DNA of 64,000 nt from Sesbania bispinosa (taxonomy: Eukaryota > Streptophyta > Magnoliopsida > Fabales > Fabaceae): the NCBI GenBank assembly GCA_026901365.1, contig QLOH01000454.1, forward strand, positions 682,001 to 746,000, written 5' to 3'. The notes under the pieces are model-generated. The model ran no database searches. It was not told the origin of the DNA and saw only the letters and a list, made by a program, of their open reading frames with translations. Positions 23,133 to 33,430 of this stretch are shown one piece after another; position 1 is the stretch's first letter, and each line of letters begins with the position of its first letter. The position numbers and the translations under genes were made by a program.

Positions 23133-23895
23133 TGTTTGAGGAAACTAATTTTCCAAGTAGAAATATGCAACGGAGGATTCCGGCGAGCTTGCACGGTGGT
23201 TGACGGAGGAGCATGACAGTGGTGTACCTACAGAGACTCCGACGCTCAAGTCAGTGAATATTCCAACAGAGTTTCAGTGAAGTGAATGAGAAAAGCGTAC
23301 CTGGTTCTCTGCAAGGGTGTCTATTTATAAGTAAAAATGGGCGGGAAATTCTGTTATGTTGTTATAACATAATATGTATGATAAAATCACGTGCTTATTA
23401 GAAGTGTGACTCACACGCTTAATATGATACATCTGTTCAGAATACAATGCAAATCAGTTGTCGAGGTATTACCCGAGATAGTTTCCGAGATAACATCCAA
23501 AGTAGTGTCCGAGATTATATATCTGGGTTGACCTATTATTACCCTGAAGTCAGATGACAATATAAATGACCTCGGAATACTAGATCTTATGTTGGCACAG
23601 ATTCTTCAGATCTTAATACGCAAATCGGTGACTGTATATAATGGTGGTAAAGACCGAGTTCAATGTCGGTCCAGAACAGTTGAACCCCAAGTCGGATGTT
23701 CATGACGAGAGGATCTGACTTACCTGTATTGTTTTTTATTGAAGATATTCGGTGTCACTTTGTATTCTGATTGATGGACGTGACAGTTGATTATCAATCA
23801 TGGGATATGTGTCCAGATCTATGAAAATTGGGCTCGTGGGCCTAGACATGTGTCAACATCTCAGATGTTAACGATTATTCAAAATTTCTCCTACA
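23133..23895 (-). repeat. 3' LTR of the Tat-like element
   Basis: Starts TGTTTGAG (partner TGTTCGAG), then a short insertion of about 15 bp, then GTAGAAATATGCAACGGAGG and on in parallel with 28107-28614. A minus-strand TATA box (TTATAAATAG) lies at 23321-23330. The right boundary near TCTCCTACA (23895) is a guess from the TG...CA rule. No clear polypurine tract follows it. Confidence 0.65.
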
Positions 23896-24140
23896 AAAGA
23901 GTGGGATCATCACAGAGCAACTATTTTCTCATTCATCTTCTGCAATCCTTGAATTCTCCACTTTGAGCTACTGCGAGATTTGTTCTTATGATTCATACAA
24001 CAAAGCTTTGATTTTTATGCAACTTGTGGCCTGTGAACTTCTCAGCTTTCTTCAAGCGTTCTGTGCAACATTTTTGCCGCAAGGTATCCTCTGGTTCTGT
24101 CCCCGTATTTTCTTTATCAGCGCTTATATTTTTTTGAGGA

Positions 24141-25017
24141 AGATGATAACTAAGGCTAGAGCTAGGTTTGTTGCGCTCAACAGTAATAGACTGATAGTTT
24201 CTGATGAAGTTGAAGATCCTAGTATTGAAAATATGGTGTTAAACTGAAAGCGTTCGGTGGGTTCATCTAACCCCATTTATGAACACATTGTTTTCTGATC
24301 GGAAAATTGGACCCCGTAGCAACTTAATAGAAGTTGCCAAACTTAAACAAATCAAAGTTCTAAAAAGAGCATCGTCAATAAGTTTAGGTCGGGAAGTTCC
24401 CGATATAGAAGCCGCTAAATTTGCTGGGGTAGTCCGGTTTTATTCCCATCTGGTTTCATCATCTTCGGATTCTGACGATGAGATATTGGGACTTTTGGAC
24501 AAGTCCAAGATGGGTAAGCGGAAAATCCATACCTCCCCCTCTACCGCATTTCTAGTCCCTGCACATTTGGCTCCGATGACATGGGTTGATATCGAAACTA
24601 TCGAGACCCCGAGTTGGTATAGCTTGGAAGAAGAATTGGAGTTGGCTTTTGGGCACGTCGATTGGGTCGAAGAAAATCATGAGGAAGAATGGGAACTTGA
24701 ACTTCCGGGGGAAGAGGCTCAGATTTGCTGTCAAGGTGACTATCATGACAACCTCTTCTTGCCGATGTGTAAAACCTTGTTCGAAGATTTAGGATTTTAG
24801 CTTCCTTTCTCCAACTTTGAAGTCGCTCTACTCCAATTTCTTTAGGTTGCCCCCTCACAGCTTCATCCTAATGCATGGGGTTTCATTAGGAGCTTCATTG
24901 TGTTGTGTTCTGTTTTGAACTTTCCGTTATTTGTGGATGTATTTTTCCACATGTTTCGGCCTCTAGTGATGAAAGTCGGTGACAAATATTCTTGGTTGGC
25001 TCTCTGATATAGCCCAG
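24141..25017 (+). pseudogene. antisense ORF of the Tat-like element, Transposase_28-like, with stops
   Basis: On the plus strand, opposite to gag, a frame opens at 24141 (MITKARARFVALNSNRL) and continues after a frameshift and stop near 24270 in the frame 24279-24797. That frame has an acidic/Ser segment (SSSSDSDDE) and ends before a TAG. Reading through TAG at 24798 and 24843 gives a stretch with APSQLHPNAWGFIRSF and FFHMFRPL, the signature of the putative gypsy-type transposon domain Transposase_28, before a stop near 25015. A downstream basic segment at 25070-25130 (KREKAREVVKKREEKK) may be its tail. The role of this antisense ORF in Tat elements is unknown. Confidence 0.65.
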
Positions 25018-25296
25018 GTGAGACAATGTTCAAGATTTTCCAATCCTCATACAAAGCGTGAAAAAGCTAGAGAAGTGGTGAAGAAAAGAGAAGAGAAGAA
25101 GCTTAGCAAAAAGAGTGAATCGGCCAAATCAAAAGAAGATCTATTTCAAGCCAAACACTCTGCTATATCTCAATTCCTTGTACTTAGAATTTATCCTCTA
25201 TATCTTGAGTTATACTCAATCATTCCTTTGTACAAGAGAACCTGTGTTTAAGTTTCCCAGAAACTTAAACTAACCTTTATTGTACAAGAGAACCTA

Positions 25297-26099
25297 TGAC
25301 ACTTGAGGACTAACTCTGCTCTGATTGATTAAGTGACTGACTCGTGATTTCAGATTCTCCCTTAAGTCCATTTGCATAATTCTCTAAAGTATGTTGTATG
25401 TTTCATGGTCTAGTTGCCTGTGTTGTGATTCATATATGACGTTTATGTGATTGTATGTTCTCCCCCATACTGCACACACACTTATCGCACTCACTGGGAC
25501 GTAGTCTCATCCCACGCTGTGGGAAATATCTTTCAGTGTGCAGGTCATTGTTCTGGTACTTAGCGCTGGAGCTGAGGGCTGACTTGAGGTAGATTAGGAA
25601 GACGGTCATTGGAGTTCTTTTAGTGTAGTTATTGGTTTAATGATGTAAATTAATATAATTCTTCAGTAAAGGATTAAATGTAGTTACGGTTAATTAGTAA
25701 TTGGTGTAGAAACATGTAGTTGGTCACGGAGGCCCATTTTCCTTCGAAATAGATTAGAAATCATATTATTATGAACTGTATTGGTGGTTTTGTTGGTTTT
25801 CAGGTGAAGCCGAAAATTGGGAAACGTTCAGTTTTCAGGGGAAACTTTGCCGGATTTCCGGTAGGAGATTTTGGGAACCATGGCACTCCGTGTCTAGGTT
25901 CATTTCCCTTAGATTTGAATATAATGTTTCATATTATATTGTAGTTGATTTGTAGTGAAGGCTTAAGTAAGTGTTGGATTACCTAAGTGATTGTATGATT
26001 TGTTCACCGATATCGAAAATGACGCGAAATAATTTTAGAAATTCAGGAATAGTGTCTCCAACGGATATTATTCTTGGATTCAGAAATTAGGACGTTACA
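25297..26099 (+). mobile_element. truncated Tekay-like LTR (copy 3, 3' part)
   Basis: Aligns with the last part of solo LTR copy 2. It begins at ACACTTGAGGACTAACT and passes CACTGGGACGTAGTCTCATC (about 25493). It ends TTAGGACGTTACA at 26099. The first 1.6 kb or so of the LTR is absent. A 16-bp repeat TTGTACAAGAGAACCT (25228-25243 and 25280-25295) marks the left junction. Confidence 0.8.
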
Positions 26100-28025
26100 G
26101 TGATCAACAATGGATCATCATGTCCAGGAACGACAAGGCCATAATCATCATCTGAGAAACTTAAGGGCGGGAAAAGACGCTTTGGAGAAAGAGCTTTTGA
26201 AGCCAGCTCTCTTGATGATAAAGTGGAGGGAATTTCTTTCAGATGTCGCTTTCTAGAGTTTCCGCTTTCTCCCCCACCAGAAAATCCTTCCGCAGTGACA
26301 TAAATCATAGGATGTCCTGAATGTTGACGTCCCTCTTCGACCATAGGGGTTTGATGCTGAGGTCTGTCCAGGGTACGATGTCGGTTTCCCCTGTGTCATC
26401 CAGTTGGTGTTGTTCTCTCAAAGGGTTGATGGGATTGGGATTGGTGAGACCTGTGTCTATCCGGACTCCGAGATTGGGTCCGAGAACAATTGTCATCTTG
26501 GTAGTTGTCATACTTGCGGTTATCATCTCGGTGGTTTTCCCGTTCTCTCCACCGTTATTTTTCTTGAATCTATCAAGTTTTCCATTTCGAATAAGTTCCT
26601 CAATGGCATCTTTCGACTAAATACATATATTGGTGTCATGACCCAGAGACTTATGAAATCGACAATATTTTGAACGATCAGTATCAGACTTTGGTTTAAT
26701 CAGCTTTGGTCGGCGCATTCTTGCTTCATACATCTCAACATTCAAAATCTTGTTCAAAATTCTGTTTTGGGACATGTTGAGCTCGATATAAGAGTTATAA
26801 CGCACCAAAAATCCTTTCTCACCCTTCTCATTACCTTTACCTTTCTCGTTTTTTGATGCTCCAGGCTTGGATGACTGGCTGAGATTGTTATCTTTCAGCT
26901 TTAACGCCAGTTCTCTGTCTTCTAGACTTATGTATTGTTCAGCCCAGGAAACAAATTCTTCCATTGAAATAGGTTTCTTCTTGGACATGTCAATCCAAAA
27001 TGCGGAAGGTGGAATAAGGCGATCCTTGGCCAACATCAACTGCACTCCGGGTTGGATTCCTTGGACCAGTAACGCTTCCTTAATAAAACGACTAATGTAA
27101 TCCCGCAAAGATTCTGAGACTCCCTGCCAAATCTATTTGAGTGAGGCCTCTGTCTTCGGCTGTACCTTACTCGTGAAACTCGTAATGAACTTGGATCTTA
27201 AGTTAGCCCAGGTGTTGATAGATCTCAGAGGTAGAGTTTGAAACCAGCGCAAGGCAGTTTTCTTTAAAGATAACAGAAATACTCGACATAAAATTGGTCC
27301 AGTTGTATTGAGGATTGACATTGCGGATTCATAGATTTCCAAATGCTCCAAAGGATCTCTCATTCTGTCATACAACTCAAGAACATGCACTTTCTCAAAT
27401 CTTTTGTCAACTGGGAACAACATTATACGTTCTAAAATGACATAACCACTTGAATTACCTCGTCATCATGAGGCTGGGGGTTTGTTTCTGGTTGAGAACC
27501 GTGAGGTGCTAGAGAAGGCGGAGCTCGTGGTCGGGACAACGAGTGAGCAGATTACACTTAAGGTTGTGGAGATGGGGGTCGTTCGACGTGAGGAGAACGT
27601 TCAACACGGGGAGGAGTTTTTCGTCGCTATGACGGTCGTTCTTCCTCACGTACTACATAGGCTTCAACCTATGCTTCTAATCTCTGCATCCAGATAGCGT
27701 AATCGTTTAGCATAAAGTCTTGGCGACAGATGAAATCAACCAAGTCTTGACGTGTCAGATGTCCTGGTAGGGCAGCGAGAGGAGGTTGAGGACGTGGAAC
27801 TACCGGGGGTGCGCATCCAACAAGAACTGAAAGTCCCGTGGCAGAGGCCACGACGGGAGCTCCGAGTACTGAAACAGAAACAGGTATTCCACCAGCCATT
27901 ATGACAGTTGCTTCCGGAGGGGATTTCTGACGGTTGTTGGATGGGACAGTAGTGGCTGCGATGACGCTTACAGAGCGGCTGTGGCTTGGTCCAACAACAT
28001 TTGTAGTGCTTCTTGTTGTAACCAT
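26100..28025 (-). pseudogene. Ty3/gypsy gag of the Tat lineage, degenerate, truncated before protease
   Basis: A start at 28025 (MVTTRSTTNVVG) opens a low-complexity N-terminal region (to 27669). A Retrotrans_gag capsid core follows in 27133-27423 (MRDPLEHLEIYESAM, ALRWFQTLPLRSI). A linker to 26617 carries the zinc-knuckle motif YCRFHKSLGHDTNIC. A further piece (26100-26344) has FSGGGESGNSRKRHL and GHDDPLL, the segment just before protease in Tat/Athila polyproteins. Stops and frameshifts separate the parts. The sequence ends at the junction with the LTR fragment at 26099. Confidence 0.82.
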
Positions 28026-28090
28026 TTTGTAGAAGAGATTTAGGACAAACTGAATAGAAATGTGTTAAAATAGGAAACAAGTGTTGTTTC

Positions 28091-28106
28091 CCATAGACGG
28101 CGCCAA
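28091..28106 (-). other. primer binding site of the Tat-like element
   Basis: Directly after the LTR end (CTCGAACA on the minus strand) the sequence reads TTGGCGCCGTCTATGG, a PBS form common in Tat/Ogre-type elements. The cognate tRNA is probably arginine, but I cannot confirm that here. Confidence 0.7.
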
Positions 28107-28614
28107 TGTTCGAGTAGAAATTTGCAACGGAGGATTCCAGCGAGCTTGCACAGTGGTTGACGGAGGAGCACAGCGGCGGTGTACCTGCAGAGACTCTGAC
28201 GCTCAAGCAGAGTTTCAGTGAAGTGAATGGGAAAAGCGTACTTGGTTCTCTGCAAGGGTGTCTCTTTATGAGTAAAAATGGGCGGGAAATTTTGTTATGC
28301 TGTTATAACAAAATATGTATGATAGAATCACACGATTATTAGAAGTGTGACTCAAGCGATTAATATGAGACATCTGTTCGGAACACAATGCAAATCGGCT
28401 GTCGAGGTATTACCTGAGATAGTGTCTGAGATAACGTCTAAGGTAGTATCTAAGATTATATATCTGGGTTGACCTGTTATTACCCTGAAGTCGGATGACA
28501 GTATAAATGACCTCAGAATACTAGATCCTATGTCGGCACAGATTCTTCAGATCTTAATACGCAAATCGGTGACTGTATAAGATGGTAGTAAAGACCGTGT
28601 TCAATGTCGATCCA
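28107..28614 (-). repeat. truncated 5' LTR of the Tat-like element
   Basis: Starts TGTTCGAGTAGAAATTTGC and parallels 23133-23675 until about 28614, where similarity to the left LTR stops and gypsy pol sequence begins. Its TATA box is weakened (CTTTATGAG at 28264-28272 against CTATTTATAAG in the partner). Confidence 0.8.
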
Positions 28615-29590
28615 AAGCACTAATAAAGAGTGATCGAAAAAGGAAGAAAAAACTTAGGAGAGAAAGGGAAGAGAAAACCAAGAGAGAAAAAGAGGAACAA
28701 TTAAAAGAAAGGGAGAAAGGAAGATTTAAGGGAAATAAGGGGACAAGTAGGAGTTGAAAAGCAAATTAAGAAAATTTTAATAGTTAAAGAGAATAAGGTT
28801 AGAAAAGAACTTATGAGTAAGTGATGACCTTGGTTCCTACTTTTAAGTAAGGAAATTAAGGGAGAAAAGGTAGAAGATCCTTTTAATGATCTTAACCTGC
28901 CAAGTGAGATCTCTCAACTTTTACGGGAATTTGGAGATATTTTCCCAAAGAGATACCTAATGGGCTTCCACCAATAAGAGGCAAAGAACACCAAATAGAC
29001 TCGGTGCCAGTAGTTATCATACCAAACTGCACAACCTATAGGAAAAATCCCACTGAGACCCAAGATCGAAATCCAAAGAAAAGTGTCTAAGTTAATTGAA
29101 AAAGGATGGGTAAAGGAATCCCTTAGTCATTGTGTTGTGCCTGTTTTGATTGTGCCAAAAAAAGATGGTAGCTATAGAATGTGTACTGATTATTGTGCCA
29201 TAAATAATGTAATTGTTAAATATAGGCACCTCATTCCCTGTTTGGATGATTTACTTGATGAATTGCATGGTTCATGCTTGTTTTTTAAAATAGATCTTAA
29301 GAGTCGGTATATCATATCCAAATTAGGGAAGGGGATGAATGGAAAATGACATTCAAAAGTAAAAATAGGCTAATACCCCTAATACATTTATGAGACTTAT
29401 GAACCACGTTCTTCGTGCTTTCTTGGGCAAATTTTTTGTAGTATATTTTGATGATATACTTGTCAATAGTAAGTCCCATGAAGTATTCAGGACTCTACGA
29501 AAGGAAAACTTATTTGCCAATCTTGGAAATTTTACTTTATATAAAGAAAATGTGACTTTCCTAGGCTATGTCATAGATCCAGTGACATTA
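28615..29590 (+). pseudogene. Ty3/gypsy reverse transcriptase relic
   Basis: A Lys/Glu-rich linker (28620-28790) leads to an RT region. 28900-29080 can be read as the conserved run-up (REFGDIFPKE, GLPPIRG.EHQID). The open frame 29083-29349 has ESLSHCVVPVLIVPKKDGSYRMCTDY and FFKIDLKS. A deletion near 29330-29390 removes the palm segment. 29390-29590 has MNHVLRAFLGKFFVVYFDDIL with the YFDD-type catalytic site. It ends abruptly at 29590 against a copia gag relic on the other strand. It is probably the continuation of the pol piece at 22915-23132. Confidence 0.88.
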
Positions 29591-29597
29591 TCTTCGA

Positions 29598-30027
29598 AAG
29601 TTTTCATCTGGTTTGTCAAAGCTTGTATCCAAGCAAAAATAACTGCCAACTATTTCTTGCTCTTCCATCTACATCAATTTACATTGTCATGTCATAGTCT
29701 AAAGTTTAACCTTTTTCAACTTATTGGCTCCACCATAACAATTCTCAAGCAAATCCCATGTTTCCTTTTCCCTGGTGACACTTACAATCTTGTAAAATTT
29801 CATAGAGTCCACGCACTGATGAATGAAAAAGAGAGCCTTGCAATCTTTCTTATTGGCTACTCTATGTGTTATTTCCTACATGTCTATTATTCCTTTTTCC
29901 AACTCTTGAACACCAGGACCATCTTGAAAGTTGAACATCACCCTTATCTTGGTGCACCAATGATCACAATTCTTGCCATCCAACACTAGCAAGCTTGCAA
30001 GGAAGTTTCCATTGGAACCTAACGCAT
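29598..30027 (-). pseudogene. Ty1/copia gag relic (UBN2 type)
   Basis: Read on the minus strand from 30027: FLASLLVLDGKNCDHWC, then KALFFIHQCVDSMKFYKI, then ETWDLLENCYGGANKLKK, with stops in between. This is the standard N-terminal half of copia gag. The frame contains several TAG/TGA codons and is not functional. The upstream sequence continues on the far side of the hAT miniature element (30506 onward). Confidence 0.8.
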
Positions 30028-30047
30028 AACTGAGTCTTTCTCACTAC

Positions 30048-30497
30048 TAGGGATGTCAACGTGGCAGGGTGGACACATATAGACCCATTATCCGCGCCCA
30101 TGGGAAAATATATGTTCTATACCCGTCCCATACCCGCATAGGTTACCCATTAAGCAGGTTTTTAACGGATTTATGGATATTCATGAGTATCCATGAGTTT
30201 CTATTAGTAAATAAAAAACTTAAAATAATCTAATTTAAAAATTAAAAATAAAACACTTAAAATGGAGTGGCACTACAATTTTAAATATAATTAGTTATAT
30301 ATAATAGATATAAAATAACAATAAAACCATAAATGTCAGTTTGTAAAGCTCGCGGGTACCCCAATAGTCGCACTCGACCCATTAATAAGTGGGTAGAAAA
30401 AAAATTCATTTTTTCACCTGTAGGCACTGAGTAATTATTGACCCATGACAGGTTTACCCGCGAATTCCTGCGACCGTGGGTAATTTTGCCACCCCTA
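30048..30497. mobile_element. hAT-type miniature element with 8-bp TSD
   Basis: 450 bp, starting TAGGGATGTCAA and ending TTGCCACCCCTA. The ends are imperfect inverted repeats of the TAGGGGTG.CAA type seen in plant hAT elements. It is flanked by a perfect 8-bp duplication, CTCACTAC, at 30040-30047 and 30498-30505. It is non-coding. It interrupts the leader of the copia gag relic. Confidence 0.85.
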
Positions 30498-30505
30498 CTC
30501 ACTAC

Positions 30506-31704
30506 ACCCATGTCTTGATCGACAAACTTTGAAACACCACTGCTATAATAGGTATAAACTCACTCTAAAATTTGAGAAGAACTTAAATGTGTCAAAGCTC
30601 TATTATCTAATGATTCATTACACATTGGGCTAAAAACCCCCACAAGTTATTCGGGCTTTTATAAAATAAGTGGCCAAATCCTAAAACTCTGCGGACCTTT
30701 TTAAGGGCAACCCTTTTATTTTGCGGGCCACTCAGTCTTTTTTTGTGAGTTTTTACGGATAGTGGACTTTATTGGATTGAGCTAAAAAAATCAGTTATTT
30801 AGGCTTTTAAAAAAGTACTTGAGCCATACATTTTTACTGATAAACCCAATCGAACTAATCCATTTTACCAGCTTTACCCAAATCTCACTTTAAGAAAGTC
30901 GATCACAACAAATAAAATAAACAGTTATTACCTAATTAACATCCAAAACTGAATTAATTCATAATCATATCAGAGATATATGATGAGTTGATATATTGTA
31001 TAATATATTGTGTTATGTGAATAAATAATAATCTCTATATGAAATTATATTTCACGTGAAGCTCACTGCGCGGAATCGGAAATAGAGATCGAGTTCGCCA
31101 GCCACCAGCATACGTGGAGCACACCCTTTTATATTATTTTAAAATGTTAATTAGATTAAACACCAAAGGCATCCGAATGTAACAAATGGGCTGCTCACCT
31201 GCTCTATATAATATTTTCATAATTATTTATTCTTCACAATCTCGCATCCTGATGGGGATTGTGATGACCTTTAAGCCTTGGAAGGGATAGTCAGGCTTCT
31301 GAATGAGGCCAAAGAGTTAATTATCAATAATGAATGCATTGGTTGTTATATATGCAAAATATTTTCTGTCATATGATATTAAAAAAAAAAAAACTTATAC
31401 AAGAAGAGCAAGATAATAAATTGATCTTAACACACTCAATAAAATAGAGACAACGACTTCACCTTAATAAATGGTGGCAGGAGGACATGGAGTCTCATCA
31501 GTAACATAATCTTCGAGATTACGACAAACAAGAACGGACTGTATTTACTTATACCAAATAGGACAATTTGTGCCATTAAGTTAGATAGGATGATTAACAG
31601 CGTTGCTAGATTTTTTTTTTTTTTTTTTTGACGGCAACAGCGTTGCTAGATCAATAAGATCTTTAGTTGGTAGATATTGAGATTGGAGAGGTCATGAAGA
31701 CAAG
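30506..31704. other. unassigned repeat-derived DNA
   Basis: 30506-30600 looks like the leader of the copia gag relic. 30620-30850 has GC-containing words (ACTCTGCGGACC, GCGGGCCACTC) that resemble old miniature-element sequence, but no ends were found. The rest is AT-rich with no gene seen. It contains the very short retroposon insertion at 31612-31635. Confidence 0.5.
31596..31651 (-). mobile_element. ultra-short retroposon insertion (24 bp) with 16-bp TSD
   Basis: Perfect 16-bp repeats AACAGCGTTGCTAGAT (31596-31611 and 31636-31651) bracket only 18 T residues plus GACGGC. On the minus strand this is GCCGTC followed by a poly(A) tail, what a drastically 5'-truncated LINE or SINE insertion leaves behind. 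Confidence 0.8.
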
Positions 31705-32623
31705 TGATAGCCGGATGAGTGTAGGATCTAGAATTGAGCAAAACCAACTGATTAGAATTGAAAAACAAGCATTAAAATGCGAAAATTAGTGGCTGGGCAG
31801 CAGCTAATTTCACGCAAGAAAGTGAAGGAAAATGAGAGAAAATGAAAGAAAAAGTGGAGAGGAAGAAATGGGAAGGACGTCACTGAAGCAAGAGTCCACT
31901 TGCAGCAGATAAGTCCAATGTCAGACGCCACTAATTCAGGAGAATTAGATAAGTCTCAGTATGGTTTGAGCAACAACCACCAAGCCTCTCTCAACTCACA
32001 AAGGGAGGAGAAAATTGGGCATAATGCCTTTACTTCCAAATTCAATGTGTCTTACAACAGGAGAGGACTCCTATTTATAGGAAAAGAGGGGGAGATGGGC
32101 GGATTTTTAGGGGCATAAAAACGAAAGAAAATAAAATGTGAGTGAAAACACTCCTAAGTGGGTTTTGAACCCATGACCCTCAAGGTTTATGGCTAAGCTA
32201 AGTCTTAAGCCAATAAACCTCTCAAAATGGCGCCCACTCATGTAGGAAAATACAAGATGAGTCAAATTTCTATCCTATGTGGGAATAGAACCCATGACCT
32301 CCTAAGCCTTATAGCAAGGCAACCTACTAGCCAATAAACCCACTAAAAATAGCGCCCAAGTGGAATGAAATAAAAAGGAAAATACAAAAATAAAAAGAAA
32401 ATACAAGAGAGTCCTAATTAAGGGTGGTCCATAGGACAAAGGTCCTATCCGGGGTCAAGGTGTCCTTCTGTAGGGTAGTGACCTTTATTTTGTAGGGTAG
32501 TGTCCCTTTATTTGTAGGACACTAGTTTCTCCAACTCTTCCTTGCTTGAATCTCAGGCTTGAAGTTGGTGCATATCCTTCAGTGTAGGTCTTGCAGGTCC
32601 AAGCTTCTAGCAGAGTGCTATCA
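31705..32623 (-). repeat. 3' LTR of the LARD
   Basis: 919 bp, with a minus-strand TATA region (CTATTTATAGGA near 32069) and two minus-strand tRNA-like segments at 32158-32232 and 32278-32356. It is followed on the plus strand by the pyrimidine run of the PPT. Confidence 0.9.
32158..32356 (-). other. two tandem tRNA-like segments in the left LARD LTR
   Basis: On the minus strand each segment starts GGGCGC and has an A-box-like word (TGGCTTAAGAC or TGGCTAGTAGG). About 45 bases later comes a T-arm with a perfect 4-bp stem and 7-base loop: TGGG-TTCAAAA-CCCA in one and TGGG-TTCTATT-CCCA in the other. The second also has an anticodon-arm-like hairpin, GCCTT-GCTAT-AAGGC, though its loop is shorter than in a real tRNA. 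They look tRNA-derived rather than functional tRNA genes. Confidence 0.55.
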
Positions 32624-33430
32624 TTCCCTCCCCCTTGAAAAGGATTTGACCTCAAATCTGAAAAATTCAGAAAGAAGCCTTAAGATTAATGAACTGGGTA
32701 GAAGAAGGGGATGGATGACAAAATTTAGGAAGTAAGAAGATACTTCCCTTAGCCCTTGGAGAGTAGAGTTAGAGGTCCACAAGTTGAACATCTTCCTTGA
32801 GCCTAGACAACAAGAAGAAGACCCATAAGTATTATTCCCAAGCAAGCAAAGTGAAGGCTCATAACAGAAATATTTGGGAATCATAAAGATTAGCAAAAGA
32901 AAATCATATGAGATGAACAAGAGTTGTTTGAGATAAGGGTTAAAAAACTCCCTAAATGAAGAATGAACCATCTTGTCCATGGACGCTGTGGTTTTAGATC
33001 CTGGGTCAAAGACTAATCTTTTGAAGCCCTCCCTTGCAAGTAAGAGAAGTAAGTGGTCATGGAGAAGGCTTCGGAAATTAATTCCACATAAGTACAAAAT
33101 GTGTTTCAATGTGCAACATTCATCAAAATATTCTACATTACGTTCCCAATTAAATGCATAAGTGAAACTATGTGGCATAAATGTCTTAATATCTTTCAAT
33201 AACATCCCAACATGCCCTACAACTCTACCACATGCATCTTGCTTAGGAGCATATCGCACATGATTATGCCATGGATCATTTTTACAACTTATTTCAAGAG
33301 GCTTATCAATATGAATGTACTTACTCAAATAAAAAGATGATATCACCTTAAAAGTATCATGATATTGCATGCAAGGTGAAACAATTAAGGATTCACTCGT
33401 GTATGTCACTAAAGGACCTGCACCACTCAC
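32621..33430 (-). CDS. hypothetical ORF of the LARD (269 codons)
   Basis: An uninterrupted minus-strand frame from 33430 whose stop codon is the first three bases of the 3' LTR. I recognise no domain. It has Cys/His residues scattered in its first half (PWHNHVRYAPKQDACGRVVGHVG) and several hydrophobic stretches after residue 110. The last residues overlap the PPT. Gypsy polyproteins typically end in a NPFQEGEND-like tail over the PPT, and here the same DNA reads in a shifted frame. The ORF may therefore be a shifted relic of pol rather than a real protein. Confidence 0.35.
   Translation of the reverse strand: MSGAGPLVTYTSESLIVSPCMQYHDTFKVISSFYLSKYIHIDKPLEISCKNDPWHNHVRYAPKQDACGRVVGHVGMLLKDIKTFMPHSFTYAFNWERNVEYFDECCTLKHILYLCGINFRSLLHDHLLLLLAREGFKRLVFDPGSKTTASMDKMVHSSFREFFNPYLKQLLFISYDFLLLIFMIPKYFCYEPSLCLLGNNTYGSSSCCLGSRKMFNLWTSNSTLQGLREVSSYFLNFVIHPLLLPSSLILRLLSEFFRFEVKSFSRGRE
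32624..32637 (-). other. polypurine tract of the LARD
   Basis: Minus strand CAAGGGGGAGGGAA immediately before the 3' LTR; the primer site for second-strand DNA synthesis. Confidence 0.85.

Larger units (their letters stand above)
23133..28614 (-). mobile_element. Tat-lineage (Grande/Retand-like) Ty3/gypsy element, pol lost
   Basis: Two direct LTR copies (23133-about 23895 and 28107-28614) flank a minus-strand gag and a plus-strand extra ORF. A PBS adjoins the right LTR, so the element reads on the minus strand. The extra ORF lies between the 3' LTR and the pol position in antisense, as described for Grande and Retand elements of the Tat lineage. The pol region is missing: gag breaks off at 26100 where a fragment of a different LTR (25297-26099) begins. 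The right LTR is truncated, so no target duplication can be checked. Confidence 0.78.

Noticed and set aside
32158..32356. Functional tRNA genes
   Set aside because: Acceptor stems do not pair, the anticodon loop is too short, and copies are embedded in LTRs; kept only as tRNA-like modules.
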